This document shows, one piece after another, positions 1 through 6,664 of a stretch of DNA of 22,418 nt. Source of the DNA: Rhodoferax sp. UBA5149 (lineage in GTDB: Bacteria; Pseudomonadota; Gammaproteobacteria; Burkholderiales; Burkholderiaceae_C); contig NZ_DHXT01000229.1 in NCBI RefSeq assembly GCF_002413825.1, positions 4,469 through 26,886 on the forward strand. The letters are read 5' to 3'. A program made the position numbers and the translations under genes. Positions within the stretch are counted from its first letter, which is position 1, and the number at the start of each line of letters is the position of its first letter. The notes beneath the pieces were generated by a model. The model worked only from the letters and a program-made list of their open reading frames with translations, made no database searches and had not been told where the DNA came from.

Positions 1-130
1 CACCCGGTTGGATGGCCGATGCGCGCGCTGCGTACCGTCTACAAACGACGCAACTTGGAAATCGGATGCAAGCCGACACCCTCTACTTCGTGCCGCGGGC
101 AAGACAGGCTCATGGCATGGGGCTTCTGCC

Positions 131-136
131 TATACT
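131..136 (+). promoter_or_regulatory. Candidate -10 box of the sigma-factor gene
   Basis: TATACT lies 7 nt before the preferred ATG at 144, so a transcript from it would start at or next to the start codon. No Shine-Dalgarno sequence precedes that ATG, which fits a leaderless message. No convincing -35 hexamer is visible about 17 bp upstream, so this is only a candidate. Confidence 0.25.
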
Positions 137-143
137 CGCCAGC

Positions 144-743
144 ATGACAAATGACAACGCCAGCCTGGAGACGCTGATCGCAAACACCGCGCAGGGTGAG
201 CACGCCAGCTTTGCAAGAATATTTGAGCGCACCCACACGCATCTGTTTGGCGTCGCCGTGCGTATATTGGGACAAGGACATGCGGCCGAAGACGCGCTGC
301 AAGAGGCATATGTGAGCATCTGGAAAAACGCTGGCGCCTACCGCAGTGAGATCAATGGGCAAACCATTCAGGCCATGACCTGGCTGATAGCCATCGTCCG
401 CAACAAGGCGCTCGACGCGCTGCGCTCACGGGTGCGCCGCAAGGAGAACGAGCTTCCCGACTCAGGCGACATCGAGGAAGACGACATCAAAACCACCACC
501 AACCCGGCCCCCAGTGCCATGCAGTTGCTGGAGCAGGCCACGCAGGCCCTGCACATCGCGGCTTGCATGCAGTCACTCGATGGCAGCTACCGCCAAAGCC
601 TGGCGCTGGCCTATTACCAGGGCTTGTCGCACACCGAAGTGGCCACCCAAATGGGCGCACCACTGGGATCGGTCAAGGCATGGATCCGACGCGGACTGGA
701 AAAACTCAAAGCGTGCCTGAGCGCGCAAGGGGTGGTGGCATGA
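144..743 (+). CDS. ECF sigma factor (sigma-70 family, SigK-like)
   Basis: This is an extracytoplasmic-function RNA polymerase sigma factor of about 199 aa. Region 2 spans roughly residues 12-95: ASFARIFERTH, then the core-binding AAEDALQEAYVSIW, then MTWLIAIVRNKALDALR, which contacts the -10 element. After an acidic linker (about 105-125) comes region 4 (about 130-190), with the helix-turn-helix LSHTEVATQMGAPLGSVKAWIRRGLEKLK that reads the -35 element. The frame is open from position 12, but sigma homology begins at ATG 144; ATG 117 is an alternative and neither has a clear Shine-Dalgarno site. The stop overlaps the next gene's ATG by 4 nt, and that gene is an anti-sigma factor, so the two form a regulatory pair. 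The controlled genes cannot be told from the sequence. Family assignment is firm; the start is less so. Confidence 0.9.
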   Translation: MTNDNASLETLIANTAQGEHASFARIFERTHTHLFGVAVRILGQGHAAEDALQEAYVSIWKNAGAYRSEINGQTIQAMTWLIAIVRNKALDALRSRVRRKENELPDSGDIEEDDIKTTTNPAPSAMQLLEQATQALHIAACMQSLDGSYRQSLALAYYQGLSHTEVATQMGAPLGSVKAWIRRGLEKLKACLSAQGVVA

Positions 744-1483
744 GGTATACCGACCCGACACTGCTGGAACACTTGGCTTCGGCCTATGTGCTGGGCACTT
801 TGCACGGAGGCGCCAGGCGGCGTTTCGAGCGGCTGCAACGTGACCGCATGGATGTCGCCCTGCTGGTCGCGCAATGGGAAATGCGGCTGGGTCAACTGGC
901 CAACTCAATCCCGGCGCAGCAGCCTTCACCGAAACTGTGGGCCGCGATCTCGGCGCGCACACGCCCCCAGGCGGCCCCTGCGGCCGCAATGCGACGTGCG
1001 CCTTGGGCTGGCTGGCGGAAACCTGCCGGCTTCGGCCTGGGTGGGTTGGCCGGCGGCATGATCGCCGCCACGCTGCTGTTTGTCAGCGCACCGGCACTGT
1101 TCGTGTCGACCGACCAAATCGCCATGCGCACGGGAGAAATTCTGCCGCAAAGCTATGTCGGCGTGCTCTCCGACGCGCAGGGTAACGGCAAACTGCTGGT
1201 CAGTTCACTGCGCCATGGCAAGACCGTGGCATTCAAGGTGATTGGCCCCATCACCGCGCCAAGCAGTGGGCGCCTGGTGCTGTGGGCGCTGCCAGTCGAC
1301 GGGCCAGCCTTTTCGCTGGGCACGGTCCCCAGCAGTGGCAAGGCGGTTGCACAACTGACCGACACCTCGGAGAAGCTGCTGTCCAAAGTTGGCAAGCTGC
1401 TGGTGACCTTGGAGACCAGCGCTACGCCGACCGGTCCGAGCGAGACTATTGTTTTGAGCGGCAATTGCGCCAAACTGTGGTGA
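740..1483 (+). CDS. RskA-like membrane anti-sigma factor
   Basis: This 247-aa protein is predicted to sequester the sigma factor encoded just upstream. The cytoplasmic N-terminus (about 1-70) carries the pattern typical of proteobacterial RskA-type proteins: LLEHLASAYVLGTLHGGARRRFERLQ, then a WEMRL helix and PSPKLWAAI. One transmembrane segment lies at about 97-122 (GLGGLAGGMIAATLLFV). The C-terminal periplasmic half, about 125-247, resembles the RskA C-terminal sensor domain, with the SGRLVLWALP pattern. There is no HxxxCxxC zinc motif, so it is not a ZAS-type anti-sigma factor. The ATG overlaps the sigma stop (ATGA), implying translational coupling and stoichiometric synthesis. The signal it senses is unknown. 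Confidence 0.88.
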   Translation: MRYTDPTLLEHLASAYVLGTLHGGARRRFERLQRDRMDVALLVAQWEMRLGQLANSIPAQQPSPKLWAAISARTRPQAAPAAAMRRAPWAGWRKPAGFGLGGLAGGMIAATLLFVSAPALFVSTDQIAMRTGEILPQSYVGVLSDAQGNGKLLVSSLRHGKTVAFKVIGPITAPSSGRLVLWALPVDGPAFSLGTVPSSGKAVAQLTDTSEKLLSKVGKLLVTLETSATPTGPSETIVLSGNCAKLW

Positions 1484-1553
1484 GTCCACCGGCTTGTTAC
1501 GCCGCAGGCAACTGAGTGGGCGCATCGGGACCCTCAATACCCCTGAGCGCTTG

Positions 1554-1619
1554 ATGTTTTACGACGGCCGCGTGCACGGCTGCAGCGATTACCCCACACT
1601 GCAGCGGCAGGCGGCATAA
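1554..1619 (+). other. Possible 21-codon ORF or gene remnant
   Basis: Between the anti-sigma gene and the aldehyde dehydrogenase there is a short frame from ATG 1554 to TAA 1619. Its product begins MFYDGRVHGCSDYPTLQ. The same frame is open upstream to about 1458 without a start codon, and it reads like the tail of a normal protein (TPERLMFYDGRVHGC). No Shine-Dalgarno site is visible. It could be a decayed gene end or chance; I do not recognise the family. Confidence 0.2.
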
Positions 1620-1629
1620 GACTTTTTTT
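1579..1629 (+). terminator. Weak hairpin and T-run after the anti-sigma gene
   Basis: A perfect 7-bp inverted repeat, GCTGCAG (1579-1585) and CTGCAGC (1599-1605), has a 13-nt loop and is followed 17 nt later by seven T residues (1623-1629). The distance between stem and T-tract is too long for a canonical intrinsic terminator. It is the only terminator-like structure between the sigma/anti-sigma pair and the aldehyde dehydrogenase. Confidence 0.25.
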
Positions 1630-1670
1630 CAGATTGCCACTTATCCATTCACTGATTCAAGGAGGAAACC

Positions 1671-3041
1671 ATGGCTTACCAAAGCACCAACCCCTACGAC
1701 GGTCAAGTCCTTCAGACCTTCGCGCAGATTGACGCCGCGCAGCTCGAAGCAAAGCTCCAGCAGGCATCCCGCTGTTTTGAAAACGACTGGCGCCTTAAAA
1801 GCTATGCCGAACGCGCGACCGTCCTGGCGCGCGCCGCCGCCATCCTGCGTGAGCGCTCGCAAGAGTTTGCCCAGCTCATCACACTGGAGATGGGCAAGCT
1901 GATCCGGCAAAGCCTGGGCGAAGTCGCCTTGAGCGCGGCCATCCTGGACTACTACGCCGACAATGCCGAGCGCTTTCTGGCACCTGAAAAGCTGTCTACC
2001 CGTGGCGGCGAAGCGATGGTGGAAAGCAGCCCGATTGGCGTGCTGTTTGGCGTTGAGCCGTGGAACTATCCGTATTACCAGATCGCCCGCTTTGCCGCGC
2101 CCAACCTGATGGCTGGCAATGTGGTGATGGTGAAACACGCCTCCAGCGTGCCGCAATGTGCGTTGGCCTTCGAGCGGCTGATGCAGGAAGCGGGCGCGCC
2201 CGCCGGCGCCTACACCAATCTGTTTCTTTCCAAGGACCAGGTTGCCCAGGTCATAGACGATGCACGCATCCGGGCCGTGGCGCTCACCGGCAGCGAAGCC
2301 GCAGGCGCGGTGGTGGCGGCGCGGGCCGGGCAGAATCTGAAGAAAACCACCATGGAACTCGGCGGCAGCGACGCCTTCATCGTGCTGGAAGATGCCGATC
2401 TCGACAAGGCGGTGAAACACGCCGTTAGCGGGCGGATGGACAACTCAGGCCAGGCCTGTACCGCGTCCAAGCGTTTCATCGTGGTGGACGCGCTGGCCGA
2501 TCGTTTCCTGGAAAAATTCCAGGCAGCGCTTGAAACCTTCAAACCCGGCGATCCGATGGACAAGCAAACCACGCTGGCGCCGCTGTCCTCGGCCGAGGCG
2601 CTCAAGAACTTGCTGGGGCAGGTGGAGGGCGCGGTCGCCCAGGGCGCGCGCGTGCTGGTCGGCGGCAAACGTATCGACGGCCAGCCCGGCGCGTTCATGC
2701 AGCCGACGATCCTGACCGATATCAGCAAAAGCAATCCGGCTTACAAAGAAGAGTTCTTTGGCCCGGTCGCCCTGTTTTTTCGGGTGGCCGACGAGGATGC
2801 CGCCGTGGCCCTGGCCAACGATTCGCCGTTTGGCCTGGGCGGCTCGGTGTTCACGCAGGATATCGAGCGCGGCAAACGGCTGGCGCGCCGGATTGATACC
2901 GGCATGATGTTCATCAATTCGGGCGCCGCATCGTCACCTGAGCTGCCTTTCGGCGGCGTCAAGAATTCCGGTTACGGCCGCGAACTGTCGGGCGCGGGCA
3001 TACAGGAATTTGTCAACAAAAAGCTGATTCGGGTGAGTTGA
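1671..3041 (+). CDS. NAD(P)-dependent aldehyde dehydrogenase (succinate-semialdehyde dehydrogenase type)
   Basis: This cytoplasmic aldehyde dehydrogenase oxidises an aldehyde to its acid. At 456 aa it has the usual length of the Sad/YneI-like branch that also contains succinate-semialdehyde dehydrogenases. Visible motifs are PWNYPYYQ at 130-137, VMVKHAS with the cofactor-binding Lys155, TGSEAAG at 206-212 in the Rossmann region, ELGGSDAF with the general base Glu229, and SGQACTASKR with the nucleophile Cys263. A very strong Shine-Dalgarno sequence, AAGGAGG (1659-1665), sits 5 nt before the ATG, so the start is secure and high expression is likely. The gene converges on pqqE with only 36 bp between them. 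By context it could oxidise aldehydes made by PQQ-dependent alcohol dehydrogenases, but the substrate is not readable from sequence. Confidence 0.9.
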   Translation: MAYQSTNPYDGQVLQTFAQIDAAQLEAKLQQASRCFENDWRLKSYAERATVLARAAAILRERSQEFAQLITLEMGKLIRQSLGEVALSAAILDYYADNAERFLAPEKLSTRGGEAMVESSPIGVLFGVEPWNYPYYQIARFAAPNLMAGNVVMVKHASSVPQCALAFERLMQEAGAPAGAYTNLFLSKDQVAQVIDDARIRAVALTGSEAAGAVVAARAGQNLKKTTMELGGSDAFIVLEDADLDKAVKHAVSGRMDNSGQACTASKRFIVVDALADRFLEKFQAALETFKPGDPMDKQTTLAPLSSAEALKNLLGQVEGAVAQGARVLVGGKRIDGQPGAFMQPTILTDISKSNPAYKEEFFGPVALFFRVADEDAAVALANDSPFGLGGSVFTQDIERGKRLARRIDTGMMFINSGAASSPELPFGGVKNSGYGRELSGAGIQEFVNKKLIRVS

Positions 3042-3077
3042 GCGTTGGCAGGATAAAGACCGGTCGAAGACGCGCTT

Positions 3078-4223
3078 TCATGCTTCGGTATTGGAATCGG
3101 TGAGTCGGTGCGAGGCCTTCGGGTCGCGAAACACCAGGGGTTTGACCACGCTGCGCTGGGCATCCGGTATCTGGGCGTAGGCCACCGCCTCTTGCACCCG
3201 GTGGTGGGCAGGTGACTTGTCGCATACCGCATCGGCGTTGGCGGCATCGCCTGTCAGCATGAAGGCCTGGCAGCGGCAGCCGCCCAGGTCTTTTTCCTTT
3301 TCAGGGCAAGTACGGCAGGGGTCTTTCATCCAGCGATCGCCACGGAAGTGGTTGAAGCCCGGCGAGGCGTACCAGACATCCTGAATGCTCATTTCCCTGA
3401 CATTGGGGAAGTCCAGGCCGGGGATCATTTTGGCGGTGTGGCAAGGCAGCGCCGTTCCGTCGGGGGTGATGGTCAGGAACACGTTGCCCCAGCCGTTCAT
3501 GCATTTCTTGGGGCGGGTTTCATAGTAGTCGGGCACCACGAAGAAGATGCGCAGCTGGTTGCCCAGCTTGTCGCGCCAGGCGTTGGTGACGCGCTCGGCC
3601 CGTTCGAGCTGCTCGCGCGAAGGCAGCAGTCCATCGCGGTTGAGTTCGGCCCAGGAGTAATACTGGCTGTTGGCCAGTTCCAGGTACTCGGCGCCGAGCT
3701 CCACCGCCAGTTCAATGATCTGTTCGATGTAGTCGATGTTGAGCCGGTGGATCACGCAGTTGAGCACCATGGGCCAGCCGTTGGCCTTGATCATCCGGGC
3801 CGTGCGACGCTTGAGGTCGAAGGTCTTGGTGTGCGAGAGGAAGTCGTTGAGCTCGCGGGTCGAGTCCTGGAACGAGAGCTGGATGTGATCGAGACCGGCG
3901 AGTTTGAGCGCGGCGGCACGCGCTTCGGTCAGGCCGACGCCGGAGGTCAGCAGGTTGGTGTAGAAGCCCAGGCGGTGGGCCTCGGTGACTAGCACTTCAA
4001 GGTCGTCGCGCAGCATGGGTTCACCGCCGGAGAAGCCGCACTGCACGCTGCCGGCGGCACGCGCTTCGCGCAGCACGCGCAGCCAGTCGTCGGTCGACAG
4101 CTCCGGCCCGACCTTGGCAAAATTCACCGGGTTATAGCAGAACACGCAGTGCAGCGGGCAGCGGTAGGTTAGCTCGGCCAGCAGCCACAGCGGCGGGCCG
4201 GGCGTGGCCAAAGCGCCGCTCAT
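3078..4223 (-). CDS. pqqE: PqqE, radical SAM PqqA peptide cyclase
   Basis: PqqE is the radical S-adenosylmethionine enzyme that forms the carbon-carbon bond between the Glu and Tyr side chains of PqqA, the first step of PQQ synthesis, with PqqD as peptide chaperone. The 381-aa protein has the radical SAM cluster motif RCPLHCVFCY (Cys22, Cys26, Cys29) and the SAM-binding GGEP at 66-69. A C-terminal SPASM domain carries the expected cysteines: CMNGWGN, LPCHTAK, CRTCPEKEKDLGGCRC and the late AVCDKSP. The length matches the family. It is the last gene of the operon and its ATG overlaps the pqqD stop by 4 nt (ATGA), so translation is probably coupled. Confidence 0.97.
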   Translation of the reverse strand: MSGALATPGPPLWLLAELTYRCPLHCVFCYNPVNFAKVGPELSTDDWLRVLREARAAGSVQCGFSGGEPMLRDDLEVLVTEAHRLGFYTNLLTSGVGLTEARAAALKLAGLDHIQLSFQDSTRELNDFLSHTKTFDLKRRTARMIKANGWPMVLNCVIHRLNIDYIEQIIELAVELGAEYLELANSQYYSWAELNRDGLLPSREQLERAERVTNAWRDKLGNQLRIFFVVPDYYETRPKKCMNGWGNVFLTITPDGTALPCHTAKMIPGLDFPNVREMSIQDVWYASPGFNHFRGDRWMKDPCRTCPEKEKDLGGCRCQAFMLTGDAANADAVCDKSPAHHRVQEAVAYAQIPDAQRSVVKPLVFRDPKASHRLTDSNTEA

Positions 4224-4504
4224 GGCTTGACCCAGCCCTGGCGCTGTGCCACCGCCAGAAAATCGAGCACGTCGGCGGCCAGCGCCGTGGTCTCGAACGC
4301 GCGCTCCAGCTCGTCAATCAGGGCTTGCACGGTTTTCTCGCCGTCCAGGCGCTGCATGATTTCGCCGGCGCTGCCGTTGAGTTTGACCATGCCCTCGGGG
4401 TACAGCAGGACCCAGGCCTTTTGCACCTCTTCCCATTGCAGGCGGAAATGACCTGCCACCCGGGGCCGGTCGTCCAGACCGATGGCTGTTTGTGGCGTGC
4501 TCAT
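4220..4504 (-). CDS. pqqD: PqqD, PqqA-binding peptide chaperone
   Basis: PqqD is a small protein that binds the PqqA precursor and presents it to PqqE. The 94-aa product starting MSTPQTAIGL has the family signature: DDRPRVAGHFRLQWEEVQKAWVLLYPEG, then VKLNGSAGEIM near residue 45 and a C-terminal helical part ending in RQGWVKP. The frame stays open far upstream into pqqC, but homology begins at this ATG and a GGAG lies 11 nt before it. A 55-nt spacer separates it from pqqC. In some methylotrophs pqqC and pqqD are fused; here they are separate and in different frames. The stop overlaps the pqqE start. Confidence 0.95.
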   Translation of the reverse strand: MSTPQTAIGLDDRPRVAGHFRLQWEEVQKAWVLLYPEGMVKLNGSAGEIMQRLDGEKTVQALIDELERAFETTALAADVLDFLAVAQRQGWVKP

Positions 4505-4559
4505 GGGGTAAGCTCCGCGCCGTGCGCTGCGGTATTCGCCTTGGGAGCGGCCCGGCTGC

Positions 4560-5297
4560 TCATGCCTTGGGGCCCTTGATCTCGATCTCGCACTGGCTGA
4601 GCATGATGGCATCGGCCAGCGCCCACAGAACGTCGAGCTTGAACTGGAGAATTTCCAGTGCCCGTTCCTGCAGGGCGCGGGTCTGGCTGAAGTAGTCCAG
4701 CGTGAAATGCAGGCCATGCGCCACATCGCGCCGGGCTTGGGTCAGGCGCTGTTTGAAGTAGTGCAGGCCGGCGGCATCGACCCAGGGGTATTGGGTCGGC
4801 CAGGTGTCGATGCGCTGCTGGTGGATGTGCGGGGCGAACAGCTCGGTCAGGCTGGAGGCCACGGCTTCCTGCCAGGGCTGGCGGCGGGCGAAGTTGACAT
4901 AGGCGTCGACCGCAAAGCGTGCTGCCGGCGCCAGATAGCGCAGGGTGGTGACATCGTCGCGCGACAGGCCGACGGCCTCGCCCAGCCGGATCCAGGCTTC
5001 GATGCCGCCCGGGTCCTGGATGCCGCCGATGTGGTAGCCGTCATGGTCCAGAATGCGCTGGATCCATTCGCGCCGGATCTCGCGGTCATTGCAGTTCGAC
5101 AGGATCGCTGCGTCCTTGAGCGGGATCGATATCTGGTAGTAGAACCGGTTGGCGACCCAGCCCTGCAATTGCCCTCGCGTGAGCGTGCCCTGGGCCATCA
5201 TCAGGTGGAAGGGGTGGTGGATGTGGTAGCTGCTGCTCTTGCCGCGCAGCCGGGCTTCGAATTCTTGCTTGCTCCACGGTGCGGGCGTGCTGCTCAT
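4560..5297 (-). CDS. pqqC: PqqC, pyrroloquinoline-quinone synthase
   Basis: PqqC catalyses the final cofactor-free ring closure and oxidation to PQQ in the cytoplasm. The 245-aa protein is all-helical and carries the family's His/Tyr/Arg-rich active-site sequences: SSSYHIHHPFH near 22-31, RFYYQISIPLKDAAILSN (51-68), RILDHDGYH (81-89), SLTELFAPHIHQQR (149-162) and GLHYFKQRL (177-185). Length and conservation are typical. Its ATG overlaps the pqqB stop by 4 nt (ATGA). Confidence 0.97.
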   Translation of the reverse strand: MSSTPAPWSKQEFEARLRGKSSSYHIHHPFHLMMAQGTLTRGQLQGWVANRFYYQISIPLKDAAILSNCNDREIRREWIQRILDHDGYHIGGIQDPGGIEAWIRLGEAVGLSRDDVTTLRYLAPAARFAVDAYVNFARRQPWQEAVASSLTELFAPHIHQQRIDTWPTQYPWVDAAGLHYFKQRLTQARRDVAHGLHFTLDYFSQTRALQERALEILQFKLDVLWALADAIMLSQCEIEIKGPKA

Positions 5298-6211
5298 AGT
5301 TCAATCTCCATGCCGTCATGGGCCACCTCGATGCCGCGGCGCGTCAGCGCTTCCCGCTGCGGACTGTCTTCGTCGAGGATGGGGTTGGTGTTGTTGATGT
5401 GAATCAGGACCTTGCGGGTGCTGGCCGGCAACTGGTCCAGCCACTCCAGCATGCCGCCGGGCCCGCTTTGTGGCAGGTGGCCCATGGCGCGCGAGGTTTT
5501 TTGCGAGGCGCCCAGCGCGATCATTTCATCGTCGCTCCACAGGGTGCCGTCGACCAGCACGCAGTCGGCGGCCTGCATCGCAGTCCAGACATGGGGCTCC
5601 ATCTGGCCCAGGCCGGGGGCGTAGAACAGGCGTTTGCCGGAGGCGGTGTCGGTGATGGTCACACCAACGTTGTCGCCGGGCTGGGGCCGGTCCCGATGCG
5701 GTGAATAAGGCGGTGCATTGCTGATCAGGGGCAGGGCCGTGAAGTGCAGGCCGGGTACACCCTCCATGTTGAATCCCGAGTCGCCCAGAGATACATCACG
5801 CCAGTTGACGCCACAGTAGTGCTCCAGCACCCTGAGCAGGGGGTTGCCGCTCATCAGGTCTTCGCGCACCAGCGCATGGCACCACAGCTCAAGCGGCTGG
5901 CGATGCTCGCGCAGCATGTACAGGCCGGTGGTGTGATCGATCTGCGCGTCAATCAGGAAGATAGCGCGAATGGCGGTGTCACGCAGGGCTCGCGCTGGCT
6001 GCAAAGCGGGAAAACTTCGGATTTGCTGGAGGATGTCGGGTGAGGCATTGAACAACACCCAGTTGTCATGGTCGGCACTGACGGTGATGGACGACTGGGT
6101 CCGCGCCGTCACGCGTTTGCTGCCTTGGCGGTACCCATCGCAATTGGGGCAATTGCAGTTCCACTGAGGAAATCCACCGCCTGCTGCGGAACCTAGAACA
6201 TGTATTTTCAA
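5294..6211 (-). CDS. pqqB: PqqB, metallo-hydrolase-fold hydroxylase of PQQ biosynthesis
   Basis: PqqB belongs to the metallo-beta-lactamase fold. In the family it is described as an iron-dependent hydroxylase acting on the cross-linked tyrosine before PqqC. The chosen product is 305 aa starting at a TTG (KIHVLGSAAGGGFPQWNCN), which matches where family members begin. A GTG 30 nt further upstream gives ten extra residues but has no ribosome-binding site, whereas AGGAA precedes the TTG. Cys19, Cys21 and Cys24 form the characteristic N-terminal cluster, and DAQIDHTTGL (88-97) is the diagnostic replacement for the usual HxHxDH. The TTG start plus the hairpin upstream suggest PqqB is made at a lower level than PqqA. 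Confidence 0.95.
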   Translation of the reverse strand: MKIHVLGSAAGGGFPQWNCNCPNCDGYRQGSKRVTARTQSSITVSADHDNWVLFNASPDILQQIRSFPALQPARALRDTAIRAIFLIDAQIDHTTGLYMLREHRQPLELWCHALVREDLMSGNPLLRVLEHYCGVNWRDVSLGDSGFNMEGVPGLHFTALPLISNAPPYSPHRDRPQPGDNVGVTITDTASGKRLFYAPGLGQMEPHVWTAMQAADCVLVDGTLWSDDEMIALGASQKTSRAMGHLPQSGPGGMLEWLDQLPASTRKVLIHINNTNPILDEDSPQREALTRRGIEVAHDGMEIEL

Positions 6212-6293
6212 ACGGGAGTATTCCTGATATCGGCTCAGCACAAAACCGCATGCCAGCCGGGAGCGGCCCAGAGGCGGGTCACGGGCGGGGTTG

Positions 6294-6338
6294 AAAAAAA
6301 ATCACACATGCAGCCCGCCGGGTGGCCCCGGCGGGCTG
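6294..6338 (-). terminator. pqqA-pqqB intercistronic hairpin with U-tract (candidate attenuator)
   Basis: On the minus strand a perfect 12-bp GC-rich stem (CAGCCCGCCGGG and its complement; plus-strand arms 6311-6322 and 6327-6338) with a 4-nt loop is followed after 9 nt by eight T residues (plus-strand A-run 6294-6301). It lies 12 bp past the pqqA stop and 83 bp before the pqqB start. The gap between stem and T-tract is longer than in an ideal terminator. A partial terminator or an RNA-stabilising 3' hairpin are both possible, and either would give more pqqA than pqqBCDE message. Confidence 0.6.
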
Positions 6339-6349
6339 GCTGGACGGGA

Positions 6350-6424
6350 TCAGCGATTGGCGATGTACATCGTGATTTCAAAGCCAAAGCGCATGTCGCT
6401 GGCAGCGGGTTTTTCCCATTTCAT
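6350..6424 (-). CDS. pqqA: PqqA, ribosomally made precursor peptide of PQQ
   Basis: This 24-codon gene encodes the peptide from which PQQ is built. The product starts MKWEKPAASDM and ends TMYIANR. The Glu-x3-Tyr motif is present as E16-I-T-M-Y20, and these two side chains are cross-linked by PqqE to become the PQQ skeleton. An AGGAGA ribosome-binding site (plus-strand complement 6431-6436) lies 6 nt before the ATG. It is the first gene of pqqABCDE, separated from pqqB by a 138-bp gap holding a strong hairpin. Pro6 is one of the N-terminal residues that must be trimmed away. Confidence 0.96.
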   Translation of the reverse strand: MKWEKPAASDMRFGFEITMYIANR

Positions 6425-6484
6425 TCAGTGTCTCCTGTGTGTTTTTTCCGCAAGACGCGGTTTGACGTGCCCGCAGCGCATCTG

Positions 6485-6518
6485 CCGACACGGAAAACAG
6501 TTTGCTCTGTTTTGTCGG
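6485..6518. promoter_or_regulatory. Imperfect 34-bp palindrome between pqqA and pip (candidate operator)
   Basis: Inner arms AAAACAG (6494-6500) and CTGTTTT (6507-6513) flank a 6-bp centre. Outer arms CCGACA (6485-6490) and TGTCGG (6513-6518) extend the symmetry, with a 3-4 nt bulge on one side. It is centred about 79 bp upstream of the pqqA ATG and 162 bp upstream of the pip start, inside the divergent regulatory region. A regulator-binding site, perhaps for the response regulator encoded downstream, is an inference. Confidence 0.5.
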
Positions 6519-6551
6519 TTCGAGGCATCGAGAAAATATGGATTGGAGCCT

Positions 6552-6569
6552 CATGATTTTCATGATTTT
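6552..6569. repeat. Tandem CATGATTTT repeat in the pqqA-pip intergenic region
   Basis: CATGATTTT occurs twice back to back (6552-6560 and 6561-6569), followed by C. It lies about 96 bp before the pip start and about 130 bp before pqqA. Paired direct repeats can serve as activator sites; nothing else in the sequence proves this. Confidence 0.45.
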
Positions 6570-6664
6570 CACGCGTTCGATAGGGGCCTTGCTGCTTGAG
6601 GTGTGCGGGTCGCCGTATTCAGGCCGGAATGGCGCTAGCATGGTGACCATGAAAAGAGACCTCT

